Counted from the stretch's first letter, positions 42,700-52,720 are shown. The stretch: 64,000 nt of DNA from Bradyrhizobium manausense (GCF_018130615.1 NZ_JAFCKB010000001.1:186001-250000); one strand, 5' to 3'. A program made the numbers and translations. The notes: generated by a model not told the origin, from the sequence alone.

Positions 42700-45186
42700 A
42701 TGAGCATGTCGACAATCGAACGTGTCATTCCCCTGGTCGGCCATCTGCCGCCCTCGATCCGCGAGGCGCTGACCCGGCGTGTGCGCGAGCTCAGCGGATT
42801 CGGCCTGGTCACGCTGTCGGGCGTCGCGTCCGCCGCGCTGATGACCTGGTCGGTGCAGGACCCGAGCCTGAGCCACGCGACGTCGCGACCGATTCACAAC
42901 GTTCTCGGCTATGCCGGCGCCATCGGCGCGGACCTTGCGATGCAGATCCTCGGGCTCGGCGCGATCATGCTGATCCTGACGGTCGCGGTGTGGGGCTGGC
43001 GCATGATGACCCATCGCCCGTTCGATCGCGAGGCGCTGCGGCTCGGCTCCTGGATTCTCTGCACGGTGATCGCGGCGGGCTTCGTCAGCTGCTGGCCGCA
43101 TGGCGGCGCCTGGCCGCTGCCGACCGGACTCGGCGGAGTGGTCGGCGATGCGCTGGTGCGCGCGCCGGCAGTGATCTTCGGACCGCCCGGCGTGATCTAT
43201 CGCATGGTGCTCGGCGCCATCCTCTTCGTCGCGCTGGCCGCGACCTTCCTGATCGCATGCGGGCTCGGCGCGCGCGAGCATGACCACGAGCTCGCGGAGA
43301 TCGAGGACGACGACAAGCCGCTCGACGAAGACGAGGAGAGCGATCGTGGCTCGGTGTCGCTGGGCTGGCTGTTCCATGCACTGATGAGCACCAAGGCGCG
43401 GCTGATCTGGCTGTTCGGCGCGGCCTATCGCTCGCTGGTCTCGAGCGGACCGAAGGCCAAGGCGGTCGCGTTCTCCCGTCAGGAGCCCAATCTCGGCGGC
43501 GGTCGCGCCGCGCCTTCGATCTCGCCGCAGTCCGAAGATGAGGACTACGAGGACGAGCACGAGGAACCGGTGGAAGAGGAGGACGACGAAGAGGAGGAGG
43601 AGCCGGCCGCGCGCGCTCCACGCAAAAAGGCTGCACCGAAAGCCGCTTCCAAGAAATCCACCGATAAGTTCGATCTTCCGTCCGTCTCCATGCTGGCCGC
43701 CCCGAAGGCCGGCGATCGCCAGCCGCTCAGCAAGGCCGAGCTGGAAACCAATTCGCGCGCGCTCGAAGGCGTGCTGCAGGACTTCGGCGTCCGCGGCGAG
43801 ATCGTGAAGGCCAATCCGGGTCCCGTCGTCACGCTGTACGAGCTGGAGCCGGCGCCCGGCATCAAGTCCTCGCGCGTGATCGGACTTGCCGACGACATCG
43901 CCCGCTCGATGAGCGCGCTGTCGGCGCGCGTCGCGGTCGTGCCCGGCCGCAACGCCATCGGCATCGAGCTGCCGAACGCCCATCGCGAAAAAGTCTACTT
44001 GCGCGAATTGCTGGTGGCGAAGGAAGCCACCGACACCGTCGCAAAACTGCCGCTCTGCCTCGGCAAGACCATCGGCGGCGACCCCGTCATCATCGATCTC
44101 GCGCGCACGCCGCACATGCTGATCGCCGGTACCACCGGCTCCGGTAAGTCGGTTGCGATCAACACCATGATCCTCAGCCTGGTCTACCGGCTGCGTCCGG
44201 ACCAGTGCCGGCTGATCATGGTCGATCCGAAGATGCTCGAACTCTCCGTCTATGACGGCATTCCCCATCTGCTCACGCCCGTCGTGACCGATCCGAAGAA
44301 GGCGGTGGTCGCGTTGAAATGGGCCGTGCGCGAGATGGAAGAGCGCTACAAGAACATGGCCAAGCTCGGTGTGCGCAACATCGACGGCTACAACACGCGC
44401 CTGCTCGAATTGAAGGCCAAGGGCGAAGAGCCGACGCGCACGGTGCACACCGGCTTCGACAAGGAAACCGGCAAGGCGATCTACGAGGAAGAGAAGCTTT
44501 CGCTCGATCCGCTGCCCTACATCGTCATCATCGTCGACGAAATGGCCGACCTGATGATGGTCGCCGGCAAGGACATCGAAGGCGCGGTGCAGCGCCTCGC
44601 GCAGATGGCGCGCGCCGCCGGTCTGCATGTGATCCTGGCGACGCAGCGTCCGTCGGTGGACGTCATCACCGGCACCATCAAGGCCAACTTCCCGACCCGC
44701 ATCGCCTTCCAGGTGACGTCGAAGATCGACAGCCGCACCATTTTGGGCGAGATGGGCGCCGAGCAGCTGCTCGGCCAGGGCGACATGCTCTACATGGCCG
44801 GCGGCGGCCGCATCAGCCGCGTGCATGGACCTTTTGCATCGGACGAGGAAGTCGAGAAGGTGGTGCGTCATCTCAAGACGCAGGGTCAGCCCGAATATCT
44901 CGAAGCTGTGACCGCCGAAGAGCCCACCGAGGACGAAGATGGCGGCGCGGTGTTCGACGCCAGTGGAATGGGCGCGGATGGCGGCGGCGACCTCTTCCAG
45001 CAGGCCGTTGCGATCGTCAAACGCGACCGCAAGGCCTCGACCAGCTACATCCAGCGCCGGCTGCAAATCGGCTATAACCGCGCCGCATCGCTGATGGAGC
45101 GCATGGAACTGGAAGGCATCGTCGGACCCGCCAATCACGCCGGCAAGCGCGAGATTCTGGTCGAGGAAGAAGACAGCCATATGTGA
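42700..45186 (+). CDS. ftsK: DNA translocase FtsK
   Basis: 828 residues. N-terminus with four membrane helices (residues about 35-190), then an acidic-to-basic linker ([23 protein letters not shown] then [13 protein letters not shown]), the alpha/beta motor with Walker A GTTGSGKS and Walker [14 protein letters not shown], and [13 protein letters not shown], followed by the C-terminal winged-helix gamma domain ([32 protein letters not shown]). It pumps DNA at the septum and activates XerCD at dif. The linker is short compared with E. coli. Operon-like with aminotransferase and lolA. Confidence 0.96.
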   Translation: MSMSTIERVIPLVGHLPPSIREALTRRVRELSGFGLVTLSGVASAALMTWSVQDPSLSHATSRPIHNVLGYAGAIGADLAMQILGLGAIMLILTVAVWGWRMMTHRPFDREALRLGSWILCTVIAAGFVSCWPHGGAWPLPTGLGGVVGDALVRAPAVIFGPPGVIYRMVLGAILFVALAATFLIACGLGAREHDHELAEIEDDDKPLDEDEESDRGSVSLGWLFHALMSTKARLIWLFGAAYRSLVSSGPKAKAVAFSRQEPNLGGGRAAPSISPQSEDEDYEDEHEEPVEEEDDEEEEEPAARAPRKKAAPKAASKKSTDKFDLPSVSMLAAPKAGDRQPLSKAELETNSRALEGVLQDFGVRGEIVKANPGPVVTLYELEPAPGIKSSRVIGLADDIARSMSALSARVAVVPGRNAIGIELPNAHREKVYLRELLVAKEATDTVAKLPLCLGKTIGGDPVIIDLARTPHMLIAGTTGSGKSVAINTMILSLVYRLRPDQCRLIMVDPKMLELSVYDGIPHLLTPVVTDPKKAVVALKWAVREMEERYKNMAKLGVRNIDGYNTRLLELKAKGEEPTRTVHTGFDKETGKAIYEEEKLSLDPLPYIVIIVDEMADLMMVAGKDIEGAVQRLAQMARAAGLHVILATQRPSVDVITGTIKANFPTRIAFQVTSKIDSRTILGEMGAEQLLGQGDMLYMAGGGRISRVHGPFASDEEVEKVVRHLKTQGQPEYLEAVTAEEPTEDEDGGAVFDASGMGADGGGDLFQQAVAIVKRDRKASTSYIQRRLQIGYNRAASLMERMELEGIVGPANHAGKREILVEEEDSHM

Positions 45187-45293
45187 GGCAAAGGGCTTCC
45201 GGCCCGCCTCTGAATGATATCCTCACGCAAATTCGATCTCTGCTTTTGCCCGAAATCACGCTAAAACGACGCCCAGCCACACAGGACGACGCG

Positions 45294-46112
45294 TTGACCA
45301 GACATCCGGACATTGGATTCGCAGCCTCTCTCGCTGCGCGCAGCGCGCGCGTCGTGGGCGTGCTTCTCGTCACTGCCGCGATGGCGACTGCAGCGTCGTT
45401 TGCGCAGAACGTGCCCGTGCCGAAGCCGGCGCCGAAGGGGCGCGATGGTGCGCAAGCCGGAGGCGGAGGACCCGCAGTGACAGGCGCAACGCAGGCGCCG
45501 CCGAATCCGATCATTCCCGATCCGCGCCGCAACGTGCCGAGCAGCATCTTCCAGAGCTTCGATGCGAACCAGAAGGCGCAGGCGGCCAAGGTCAGCGCCT
45601 ATCTGTCCTCGCTGTCGACGCTGGTCGGAAATTTCGTCCAGGTCGGCCCCGACGGCAGCAAGACGCAGGGGGACTTCTACATCCAGAAGCCCGGCAAGAT
45701 GCGCGTCGAATATGATCCGCCGAGCCCGATCGACATCGTTGCCGATGGATCTTCCGTCGTGGTGCGCGATCGCAAGCTCGCGACACAGGACGTCTATCCG
45801 CTGTCACAGACGCCGCTGCGCTTCCTGTTGTCCGACCGCATCGACCTCATGAAGGACACCAACGTCGTCAGCGTCACCGCCGACGACCTCTTCATCAGCG
45901 TCACCATCGAGGAGAAGCAGGCACTGGTCGGCACCAGTCGCCTCCTGCTGATGCTCGGCGCCAAGGACGGCCAGTTGAAGCAATGGACCGTGACCGATCC
46001 GCAAGGCTACGACACCACATTCGCGGTCTATAATCTGGACACCAGCAAGAAGCTCGATCCCAATATGTTCAAGATCGACTTCACCAATTACAGCGTGCCG
46101 TCCCCGGGGTAG
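45294..46112 (+). CDS. lolA: Outer-membrane lipoprotein carrier LolA-like protein
   Basis: About 272 residues from TTG 45294, which has CAGGA 7 bases upstream; ATG-type starts at 45183 fall in a leader without a ribosome site. The N-terminal signal (VVGVLLVTAAMATAASFAQ) and a Pro-rich spacer (PVPKPAPKGRDGAQ) precede the LolA fold: AAKVSAYLSSLSTLVGNFVQVGPDGSKTQGDFYIQKPGKMRVEYDPPSP, then VRDRKLATQDVYPLSQTPLRFLLSD. It carries lipoproteins across the periplasm. Typical Rhizobiales order after ftsK. Confidence 0.9.
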   Translation: MTRHPDIGFAASLAARSARVVGVLLVTAAMATAASFAQNVPVPKPAPKGRDGAQAGGGGPAVTGATQAPPNPIIPDPRRNVPSSIFQSFDANQKAQAAKVSAYLSSLSTLVGNFVQVGPDGSKTQGDFYIQKPGKMRVEYDPPSPIDIVADGSSVVVRDRKLATQDVYPLSQTPLRFLLSDRIDLMKDTNVVSVTADDLFISVTIEEKQALVGTSRLLLMLGAKDGQLKQWTVTDPQGYDTTFAVYNLDTSKKLDPNMFKIDFTNYSVPSPG

Positions 46113-46127
46113 GCCCCGTAAGGTCGG

Positions 46128-46183
46128 CAAAGCGCTGCGCCCACCATTTCCAAGCTCGAAAAGACGGTGGGCACGGCGCTTTG
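46128..46183. terminator. Stem-loop after lolA
   Basis: Nested arms CAAAGCGC (46128-46135)/GCGCTTTG (46176-46183) and GCCCACC (46139-46145)/GGTGGGC (46166-46172). Between lolA and xthA on the same strand, with no T-run; could be an attenuating hairpin or a repeat element. Confidence 0.4.
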
Positions 46184-46226
46184 CGCCTTTGCCCACCTTG
46201 TGAGAGCTTGCTAAGACGCAACTCCC

Positions 46227-47042
46227 ATGCGTCTTTCCCTGACAACCTGGAACATCAATTCGGTGCGGCTGCGCATCGACCTGGTCGCGAAGTTTCTCAA
46301 GAGCGCGCGGCCGGACGTGCTGTGTCTTCAGGAGACCAAATGCATCGACGACGCGTTTCCGTTGAAGCGTTTCAAGCGGCTGGGTTACGAGCACGTCGCG
46401 CTGAACGGGCAGAAGGGCTATCACGGCGTCGCCATCGTCTCGAAGATTCCGTTCGAGACCACCGATATCCGCACCTTCTGCGACAAGGTGGATTCACGCC
46501 ATATATCCGTGTCCTTCGGCACCAAGGCCAACATCGCAAAACCGCTGGTGCTGCATAATTTCTACGTGCCCGCCGGGGGCGACATTCCCGATCCCGCGCT
46601 GAACGAAAAGTTCGATCACAAGCTTCGCTTCCTCGACGAGATGAAGGCGTGCGAGCCATTGCATCCGCGCGGAGAGGATCGCCACATCCTGGTCGGCGAT
46701 CTCAACGTCGCGCCGCACGAGAACGATGTGTGGTCGCACAAGCAGCTGCTGAAAGTCGTCTCGCATACGCCGATCGAAACCGAAAAGCTGCAGGCCGCGC
46801 TCAGCGCCGGCGAATGGGTCGACGTCGCGCGGGACCGCATTCCGATGTCGGAAAAGGTCTACACGTGGTGGAGCTATCGCTCCGCCGACTGGACCGTCGG
46901 CGACCGCGGCCGGCGGCTCGATCACATCTGGGTCTCGCGCGCGCTGAAGGACGCGGTCCAGGATTTCAGGATTTTGCGCGATGCCCGCAGCTGGGAGCGG
47001 CCGTCGGACCATGTGCCGGTGACGGTGACGCTGGAGGTTTGA
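46227..47042 (+). CDS. xthA: Exodeoxyribonuclease III
   Basis: 271 residues of the exonuclease-III/AP-endonuclease fold. Active-site blocks: LTTWNINSVRLR, LCLQETKCIDDAFP (Glu for Mg2+), NFYVPAGGD, VGDLNVAPHENDVW, YTWWSYR, and the end DHIWVSRAL ... RPSDHVPVTVTLEV with the catalytic Asp-His. It removes abasic sites and 3' blocks in base-excision repair. Downstream of lolA. Converges with the cNMP-binding gene. Confidence 0.94.
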   Translation: MRLSLTTWNINSVRLRIDLVAKFLKSARPDVLCLQETKCIDDAFPLKRFKRLGYEHVALNGQKGYHGVAIVSKIPFETTDIRTFCDKVDSRHISVSFGTKANIAKPLVLHNFYVPAGGDIPDPALNEKFDHKLRFLDEMKACEPLHPRGEDRHILVGDLNVAPHENDVWSHKQLLKVVSHTPIETEKLQAALSAGEWVDVARDRIPMSEKVYTWWSYRSADWTVGDRGRRLDHIWVSRALKDAVQDFRILRDARSWERPSDHVPVTVTLEV

Positions 47043-47047
47043 GCCGG

Positions 47048-47491
47048 CTACGTGCTGAGCTTCGCGCCGGCCATCAAGATATCGCTGGCGATCTGGCTGG
47101 AGCGGATTGCGAATTCGTCGCGCAGGCGAAGTGCGGCGGCGGGATCGCTCTCGAGCACGCGCTGAAACAGGCTGCGCGCGACGCGGATGACGGAGGAATG
47201 CTCCAGCGCAACCGCGCCCGATGGCCGCTTCATCGGCACGACCAGCGCAAGCTCACCGATCAGGGTGCCGGGACCTGCGATCATCTCGGCGCCGGCGCCA
47301 TCGTCGACGCGAAAGGCGCCGCGCTGAACCACGAAGCCGGCGTCGGCATCGTCACCGAGATTGAACAGGATGTCGCCGCGGACAAAGTCACGCTGCTCGG
47401 AGCCGATCGCCAGCATGCGCAACGAGGCATCTCCCAACAGGCGCAGTGTCGGGACACGCTCAAGCAGCGCTACGTCATCGTCGATCGACAT
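47048..47491 (-). CDS. Cyclic nucleotide-binding domain protein
   Basis: 147 residues, a single cNMP-binding beta-roll: RGDILFNLGDDADAGFVVQRGAFRVDD, PGTLIGELALVVPMKRPSGAVALEHSSVIRV. The phosphate-binding cassette normally reads GEhALL...RAAS/T; here GELALVVPMKRPSGA keeps Glu and Arg. There is no HTH, so it is not a Crp-type regulator by itself. It may bind cAMP or c-di-GMP and act through a partner. Neighbour of a CenR-type response regulator with about 60 bp between. Confidence 0.82.
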   Translation of the reverse strand: MSIDDDVALLERVPTLRLLGDASLRMLAIGSEQRDFVRGDILFNLGDDADAGFVVQRGAFRVDDGAGAEMIAGPGTLIGELALVVPMKRPSGAVALEHSSVIRVARSLFQRVLESDPAAALRLRDEFAIRSSQIASDILMAGAKLST

Positions 47492-47551
47492 TCCGGTCCG
47501 AGGCTCGAGAAACGCGCCAATTTACGACGAATCGCGCGTTCCTGGAACGTA

Positions 47552-48238
47552 TCACGGCACCAGCTTGTAGCCACCGGCTTCCGTTACCAGGATTTCCGGG
47601 TTGGCGGCGTCCTTCTCGATCTTCTGGCGAAGGCGGTAGATGTGGGTTTCCAGCGTATGTGTGGTGACGCCGGAATTATAGCCCCAGACCTCCTGGAGCA
47701 GGGTCTCGCGCGACACCGGCATCTGGCCGGCCCGATAGAGGAAGCGCAGGATTGCCGTTTCCTTCTCGGTGAGACGAACCTTGCGGGCGTTGGCCGCGGT
47801 CAGCATCTTCGAGCCGGGACGGAAGGAGTAGGGGCCGACCGAGAACACGGCGTCCTCACTGGCCTCGTGCTGGCGGAGCTGGGCGCGGATACGGGCCAGC
47901 AAGACGGCGAAACGGAAGGGCTTGGCGACATAGTCGTTGGCGCCGGATTCCAGGCCCAAAATCGTGTCGGAATCGGTGTCGTGACCCGTCAGCATGATGA
48001 TCGGCGCCTTGAAGCCGCCCTTGCGCAGGGAGCGGACCACCTCGCGGCCATCGGTGTCGGGGAGGCCGACATCCATCAGGACCAGATCGGGAGCGTTGGC
48101 CTTTGCGGCGCTCGCGCCCTTGGCGCCAGTATCGACGGCGGAAGCTTCAAATTCTTCGTGTAGCGATAATTGCTCCACCAACGTATCGCGCAGATCGGTA
48201 TCGTCATCCACGATCAGGATCTTGCGGGCATTGGCCAT
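47552..48238 (-). CDS. cenR: OmpR/PhoB-type response regulator, CenR/OtpR-like
   Basis: 228 residues. Receiver domain with acidic pocket DDD11-13, phospho-Asp56 in VLMDVGLPDTDGREVV and Lys in GANDYVAKPF; C-terminal winged helix (RLTEKETAILRFLYRAG ... YNSGVTTHTLETHIYRLRQKIE ... LVTEAGGYKLVP). Very close in sequence to the alphaproteobacterial cell-envelope regulator CenR (Brucella OtpR), from memory of that family. In those bacteria it controls envelope genes such as L,D-transpeptidases. A divergent L,D-transpeptidase gene lies next to it, which agrees. No histidine kinase is adjacent. Confidence 0.85.
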   Translation of the reverse strand: MANARKILIVDDDTDLRDTLVEQLSLHEEFEASAVDTGAKGASAAKANAPDLVLMDVGLPDTDGREVVRSLRKGGFKAPIIMLTGHDTDSDTILGLESGANDYVAKPFRFAVLLARIRAQLRQHEASEDAVFSVGPYSFRPGSKMLTAANARKVRLTEKETAILRFLYRAGQMPVSRETLLQEVWGYNSGVTTHTLETHIYRLRQKIEKDAANPEILVTEAGGYKLVP

Positions 48239-48416
48239 GGGGGATCATCCTTTTGGGGTCGGACGGACGCGCATTCATGCCGCACCCGACCGTGATGGGA
48301 AGTTTAGGGGTCGCTGTTCTTATTGTTGTTCGTGTTGAAGTAGTGGGCTGTTGCCGATTCACAAGCCGGAATTACTCTAACCCAGAATAGCAGGGCGTTT
48401 CGATGAATGTCCTGTA

Positions 48417-49010
48417 ATGAATTCGACATCGCGTATTCACATGAAAAATAAAGCTGTGTCAGTCAGTTACACCGGAAATCGAGGCCACGGACCGTTATCC
48501 GCGATCCGCGTTAGGCCTGCCGCCGGGAGTCCGCGCCGGGGCTGGCTGACGGCAGGCAGCCTGACGATTCCCGTGGCGCTGGGGCGCGGCGGTATTCTGG
48601 CCAATAAGCGCGAGGGCGATGGCGGTACTCCCCGGGGCCATTTTCGTCCTAGGCAATTGTGGTGGCGGGGCGACCGGCACAGCCGTCCCAGGACGTTTCT
48701 GCCGGCGCGGATCATCACCGGGTCTGACGCCTGGTGCGAAGATCCCGGCGATCGTCACTACAACCAGTGGATCCGGCGCGCCGAGGGAGAGGGCGGCGAC
48801 CGGCTGAAGCGCGCCGATCAACTCTATGACTTCATCATCGAGATCGACCACAACACCAGGCCGCGCATCGCGGGTCGTGGCAGCGCCGTGTTTCTGCACC
48901 TGGCGCGCGACAATTTCGGTCCGACCGCGGGCTGTGTCTCCATGACCAAGGCGGCGATGCTGCAATTGCTGCGGCGGCTGGGTCCAAGAACAAAAATCAT
49001 CATCGGGTGA
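48417..49010 (+). CDS. L,D-transpeptidase (YkuD) protein
   Basis: 197 residues; alternative start at 48441 (MKNKAVSV). YkuD domain with the Cys nucleophile in TAGCVSM (S/T-x-G-C), His in AVFLHLARDNFGPTAGCV and the upstream GGTPRGHF ... GDRHYNQWI. These enzymes crosslink peptidoglycan (3-3 bonds) or attach lipoproteins. No obvious signal peptide is seen, so the protein may use an internal or non-classical export route, or the start may be mis-set. Sits next to the CenR-like gene. Confidence 0.88.
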   Translation: MNSTSRIHMKNKAVSVSYTGNRGHGPLSAIRVRPAAGSPRRGWLTAGSLTIPVALGRGGILANKREGDGGTPRGHFRPRQLWWRGDRHSRPRTFLPARIITGSDAWCEDPGDRHYNQWIRRAEGEGGDRLKRADQLYDFIIEIDHNTRPRIAGRGSAVFLHLARDNFGPTAGCVSMTKAAMLQLLRRLGPRTKIIIG

Positions 49011-49016
49011 GGACGC

Positions 49017-49802
49017 ATGCTCGACAACGATCGGATCGCCGCCGCTTCGCAGGTTCTCGTTCAGCATTGGCGCGATGGCAGCAAGCTCGATGCGCTCGAG
49101 ACATCGCTGCGCCCGCAGAGCCGTGCTGATGGCTACGCCGTGCAGGCCGTCCTCGCAAACCAATCGCTCGGCCAACTGTTTGGCTGGAAGATCGCGGCAA
49201 CCAGCGAGGCCGGACAGAAGCACATCAATGTCGCGGGACCGCTGGCCGGGCGCATCATGAGCGACACGGTGATTGCCGACGGCGGCACCGCATCGATGAA
49301 GGGCAACGCGATGCGCGTCGGCGAGCCGGAGTTCTGCTTCCGCATGGGACGCGATCTTGCGCCGCGATCGACGTCCTTTGGACTGGACGAAGTGCTCGCG
49401 GCCGTCGACACGTTGCATCCCGCGATCGAAATTCCGGATTCACGCTTCACCGATTTCGCCAGCGCCGGCGAGGCGCAGCTCATCGCCGACAACGCCTGTG
49501 CACATCTGTTCGTGCTGGGCGCGGCGACGCGCGCGAACTGGCGCGCGATGGATCTCGTCGAGGAGCGGCCGCAGATCACGCTGCGCGGCGAGGGCTACAC
49601 CGGTCACGGCAAGAACGTGCTCGGCGATCCCCGCGTTGCACTCGCCTGGCTCGCCAACGAGCTGCGCGGGCTCGGCATCACCTTGCGGGCAGGGGAGGTG
49701 GTGACGACAGGCACCTGCCATCCGCCGCTGCCGATCCAGGCTGGTGATCATTTTGCCGCAGACTTTGGCGTGCTGGGCAAGGTGTCGGTGAGGTTCGCGT
49801 AA
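49017..49802 (+). CDS. 2-keto-4-pentenoate hydratase / oxaloacetate-decarboxylase-like hydratase
   Basis: 261 residues of the FAH superfamily MhpD/DmpE type. Visible blocks: GWKIAATSEAGQKHINVAGPLAGRIMSD, VGEPEFCFRMGRDL (metal-binding Glu), EIPDSRFTDF, GEGYTGHGKNVLGDPRVALAWLANEL and GEVVTTGTCHPPLPIQAGDHFAADFG. It should add water to a 2-oxopent-4-enoate-like intermediate in meta-cleavage or similar pathways, but no such pathway is here. Six bases after the L,D-transpeptidase gene. Confidence 0.88.
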   Translation: MLDNDRIAAASQVLVQHWRDGSKLDALETSLRPQSRADGYAVQAVLANQSLGQLFGWKIAATSEAGQKHINVAGPLAGRIMSDTVIADGGTASMKGNAMRVGEPEFCFRMGRDLAPRSTSFGLDEVLAAVDTLHPAIEIPDSRFTDFASAGEAQLIADNACAHLFVLGAATRANWRAMDLVEERPQITLRGEGYTGHGKNVLGDPRVALAWLANELRGLGITLRAGEVVTTGTCHPPLPIQAGDHFAADFGVLGKVSVRFA

Positions 49803-49812
49803 CTCGCCCCTC

Positions 49813-49844
49813 TTAGTCGTCCTGGCGAAAGCCAGGACGACTAA
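49813..49844. terminator. Hairpin between converging genes
   Basis: Perfect 14-bp stem TTAGTCGTCCTGGC / GCCAGGACGACTAA with GAAA loop, followed by AACAAAT. It sits between the hydratase (plus) and YggS-type (minus) 3' ends, where it could terminate both. The core is shared with the repeat hairpin at 7879. Confidence 0.6.
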
Positions 49845-49860
49845 AACAAATCGCACGCGA

Positions 49861-50550
49861 TCACCGATGCCCGAAGATCGCGCTTCCCACGCGCACGTGG
49901 GTGGCACCTAGCATGATGGCGGTCGCATAATCCGCGCTCATGCCCATCGACAGGTTCTGCAATCCGTTGCGCGCAGCGATCTTCGCGGTGAGAGCGAAAT
50001 GCGCCGCCGGCGGCTCGTCCACCGGCGGAATGCACATGAGGCCGGAGATCGTCAGGCCATAGGTGTCGCGGCAGCTCGCGAGGAAGGCGTCGGCCTCGCC
50101 GGGGGCGACGCCGGCCTTCTGCGGCTCCTCGCCGGTGTTGATCTGGACGAAGAGTTGCGGGTGCTTGTTCTGGGATTCGATTTCTTTGGCTAACGCCTGG
50201 CAAATGCTCGGGCGGTCGACCGAATGGATGGCATCGAACAGTGCGACCGCCTCTTTCGCCTTGTTGGATTGCAGCGGCCCGATCAGATGCAGCGCGATGT
50301 CGGAGTAAACAGACGTTAACGCCGGCCACTTGCTCTTGGCCTCCTGCACGCGATTCTCGCCGAATACGCGCTGTCCGGCGCCGATAACCGGGATAATTGC
50401 ATCCGCCGCAAACGTCTTGGACACTGCGATCAGCGTCACGGAGGCACGTTCGCGCTGCGCATCCTTGCAGGCGCGCGCGATTTCCGCTTCGACCGCGGCG
50501 AGCGCATTTGGTGAATCGCCGGTTACCGGCGCTGCGTTTTCTTCTGTCAT
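49861..50550 (-). CDS. YggS-type pyridoxal-phosphate homeostasis protein
   Basis: 229 residues of the alanine-racemase N-terminal TIM-barrel fold: VTLIAVSKTF with the PLP-binding Lys, QRVFGENRVQEAKSKWPAL, LHLIGPLQSNKAKEAVALFDAIHSVD, GLMCIPPV and MSADYATAIMLGATHVRVGSAIFG at the C-terminus. It helps keep PLP and amino-acid levels balanced; no racemase activity. Single gene, converging with the hydratase. Confidence 0.93.
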   Translation of the reverse strand: MTEENAAPVTGDSPNALAAVEAEIARACKDAQRERASVTLIAVSKTFAADAIIPVIGAGQRVFGENRVQEAKSKWPALTSVYSDIALHLIGPLQSNKAKEAVALFDAIHSVDRPSICQALAKEIESQNKHPQLFVQINTGEEPQKAGVAPGEADAFLASCRDTYGLTISGLMCIPPVDEPPAAHFALTAKIAARNGLQNLSMGMSADYATAIMLGATHVRVGSAIFGHR

Positions 50551-50659
50551 GATGTCGATTGGGCTGTGACCGTAACGGAGGTAGTTCCAATTTTACCGAG
50601 TTCAAGAAAGGGTTTTTGAACCCTTCGCTTTACCTTGGCGCGCGGGGTGGGTCGCGCAG

Positions 50660-52357
50660 ATGGCAAACGTCAGTTTCAACCGCAAACGAGCAAAACTCAA
50701 GCAGGTCCTCGGCATCAGGGCCCGGCTTGCGTTGCTCGCGGTGATTCTGGTCGCGCCTCTGATGCTCGAGCGCATTCGCTCGCTTGAAGACGCCCGGACC
50801 AAGCAGATCGCGCAGGCTACGGTTGAATTCACCACGGTCGCAAGACACAGCGCCGATGCACAGCGCGAGGTGATCTCGTCGGTCGAGACCATCCTGAAAT
50901 CGGAAGCCTTCATCCGCGCCTCCGCCGGCGGCGTCAGCAAGAGCTGCGATGTGCTGCGCGCAAGCCTGCCGACGAGCCTGCCCTGGATCCGCACGCTTCT
51001 GATCGCCGGTCAGGACGGCCGCATCCAGTGCGCGACCAACAACATGTATGTCGGCCTCGACCTCAGCGATCGGCCTTATTTCCAGCAGGCGCAGGAAACC
51101 GGCCGCTTCGTGCTGTCCGACTTCATTCTGTCGCGGCCCGTGCAGTCGCCGACCGTCATGGCGGTTTATCCGGTGTCTGCGTTCAGCGGCGTCGCTGACG
51201 CCGTCGTGCTCGCGACCGTCAACCTCGACTGGATGTCGAAGGTGATGAACAATCTGGGCGGCCGCGCCGGCATCACGGCGGTGCTGGTCGACAGCGCCGG
51301 CACCGTGCTGGCCGCGCCCGCCGACCAGCATGCTGCGGTCGGTCGTCCGCTCGACAACCTGCCGCTGATGTCGGCCATCGCCGACATGGCCCTGCGCTCG
51401 GACCAGGACGAAGGCTCGCTGTCGTTCCTCGCCGCCGACGGATCGCGTCGCGCGGTCAGCTTCATCCGCATCGCCGGCACCAATTCCCGCCTGATCGCCA
51501 GCATCGACGAGGACAAGGTGTCCGCGGCAGTGAGCCGCGACATCCGCACGGCCTATCTCCAGCTGGCTTTCGTCGTCATGTTCGTGCTGCTCGGCGCGCT
51601 GATCGCCGCCGAGAAGCTCGTGATCAAGCCGATCGAGATGCTCGCCGACATGGCCAAGCGGCTCGGCCAAGGCGACCTCTCGGCCCGCGCCGCGCGCAAC
51701 CGGCTGCCAGCGGAATTCGTGCCGCTCGCCCGCGCCTTCAACGCAATGGCCGCCCAGCTCAGCCAGCGCGAGCGCGAGTTGATCGCGACCAACGACCGGC
51801 TGACGGTGATGGCGTCGATCGACATGCTCTCGGGACTTGCCAACCGCCGCGGTTTCCAGAGCCGCCTCGACTTCGAATGGATGCGCGCGCAGCAATATGG
51901 CAGCGAGCTCGCGCTTCTGATGATCGACGTCGACCACTTCAAGCTGTTCAACGACACCTATGGCCATCTCGAGGGCGATTCCTGCCTGACCCGGCTCGGC
52001 GAGTCGCTGTCCGGCATCGCCGCCGACACGATGGGTTTCGCAGCCCGCTATGGCGGCGAGGAGTTCTGCCTGCTGCTGCCGAACACCGACGTGATGCGCG
52101 CCGTCGAAATCGGCGAACAGGTGCGCGCGGCCGTGCTGAAGCTCTGCCTGCCGCACATCACCTCCGCCCACATGGTGGTCACGGTGTCGATCGGCGTTGC
52201 GGCGACGCGGCCGAACGAGGTCTTGCGTCCGGGCGATCTGATCGAAGCCGCCGACGCCGCGCTCTACGCGGCCAAACATCGCGGCCGCAACAATGTCGTC
52301 GAGCACGGCATTTTGCGGATCGAGGGCACCACCGCCGAGATCGCGATGGCGGGCTAG
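50660..52357 (+). CDS. Membrane diguanylate cyclase (Cache-HAMP-GGDEF)
   Basis: 565 residues. Transmembrane helix 1 (RARLALLAVILVAPLML), a periplasmic dCache-type sensor (about 50-300; PYFQQAQETGRFVLSDFILSRPVQSPTVMAVYPV is the usual Cache block), transmembrane helix 2 (LQLAFVVMFVLLGALIA), a HAMP segment (PIEMLADMAKRLGQGDLSARAARN), and a C-terminal GGDEF domain with active site GGEEF (ARYGGEEFCLLLP). It makes c-di-GMP in response to a periplasmic ligand. RxxD inhibition site not evident. Confidence 0.92.
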   Translation: MANVSFNRKRAKLKQVLGIRARLALLAVILVAPLMLERIRSLEDARTKQIAQATVEFTTVARHSADAQREVISSVETILKSEAFIRASAGGVSKSCDVLRASLPTSLPWIRTLLIAGQDGRIQCATNNMYVGLDLSDRPYFQQAQETGRFVLSDFILSRPVQSPTVMAVYPVSAFSGVADAVVLATVNLDWMSKVMNNLGGRAGITAVLVDSAGTVLAAPADQHAAVGRPLDNLPLMSAIADMALRSDQDEGSLSFLAADGSRRAVSFIRIAGTNSRLIASIDEDKVSAAVSRDIRTAYLQLAFVVMFVLLGALIAAEKLVIKPIEMLADMAKRLGQGDLSARAARNRLPAEFVPLARAFNAMAAQLSQRERELIATNDRLTVMASIDMLSGLANRRGFQSRLDFEWMRAQQYGSELALLMIDVDHFKLFNDTYGHLEGDSCLTRLGESLSGIAADTMGFAARYGGEEFCLLLPNTDVMRAVEIGEQVRAAVLKLCLPHITSAHMVVTVSIGVAATRPNEVLRPGDLIEAADAALYAAKHRGRNNVVEHGILRIEGTTAEIAMAG

Positions 52358-52720
52358 CCATTTGAGCATGATCCTTCGGAGAACCGCTGCACGCATTGCG
52401 CTAACGCGGTCCTTCGGGTTCGGATCAAGCTAGCCTGCAGCTTCGGCTGTCGATCGAGCTCGCAGGCCTTTTTCGCAAACCCCGCCTCGGGCCCGTGGTC
52501 ATCGGGATCGTCGAGATCTGAGGCCATCGCCTGACGCGGTGTCCTTTTGGCGGCCAACCTCGCACCGCCCCCTTAATCCGATCCGAATACCCTCATCCGT
52601 ACTTTTGCGGAGCAGCATTGCGAGGCCCCGCCGGCTGCGGCAACCCATTGACCCCCCGAGGACTTCTATGGCCTAGTCCGGCCTCTTCAGCCGCCAAAAC
52701 CACGAAAACGCAACGATTCC
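52358..52720. other. 363-bp intergenic region before leuS
   Basis: No gene stands out. 52365-52432 begins GAGCATGATCCTTCGGAGAA and ends GGTTCGGATCAAGC, an imperfect inverted repeat of the GATCC/GGATC type common in Bradyrhizobium spacers. The leuS promoter should lie in the last 150 bp. Confidence 0.4.

Noticed and set aside
42688-45180. 830-residue open frame antisense to ftsK
   Set aside because: Antisense to a clear FtsK; composition (His/Arg/Gly-rich) and lack of motifs show it to be a shadow frame.
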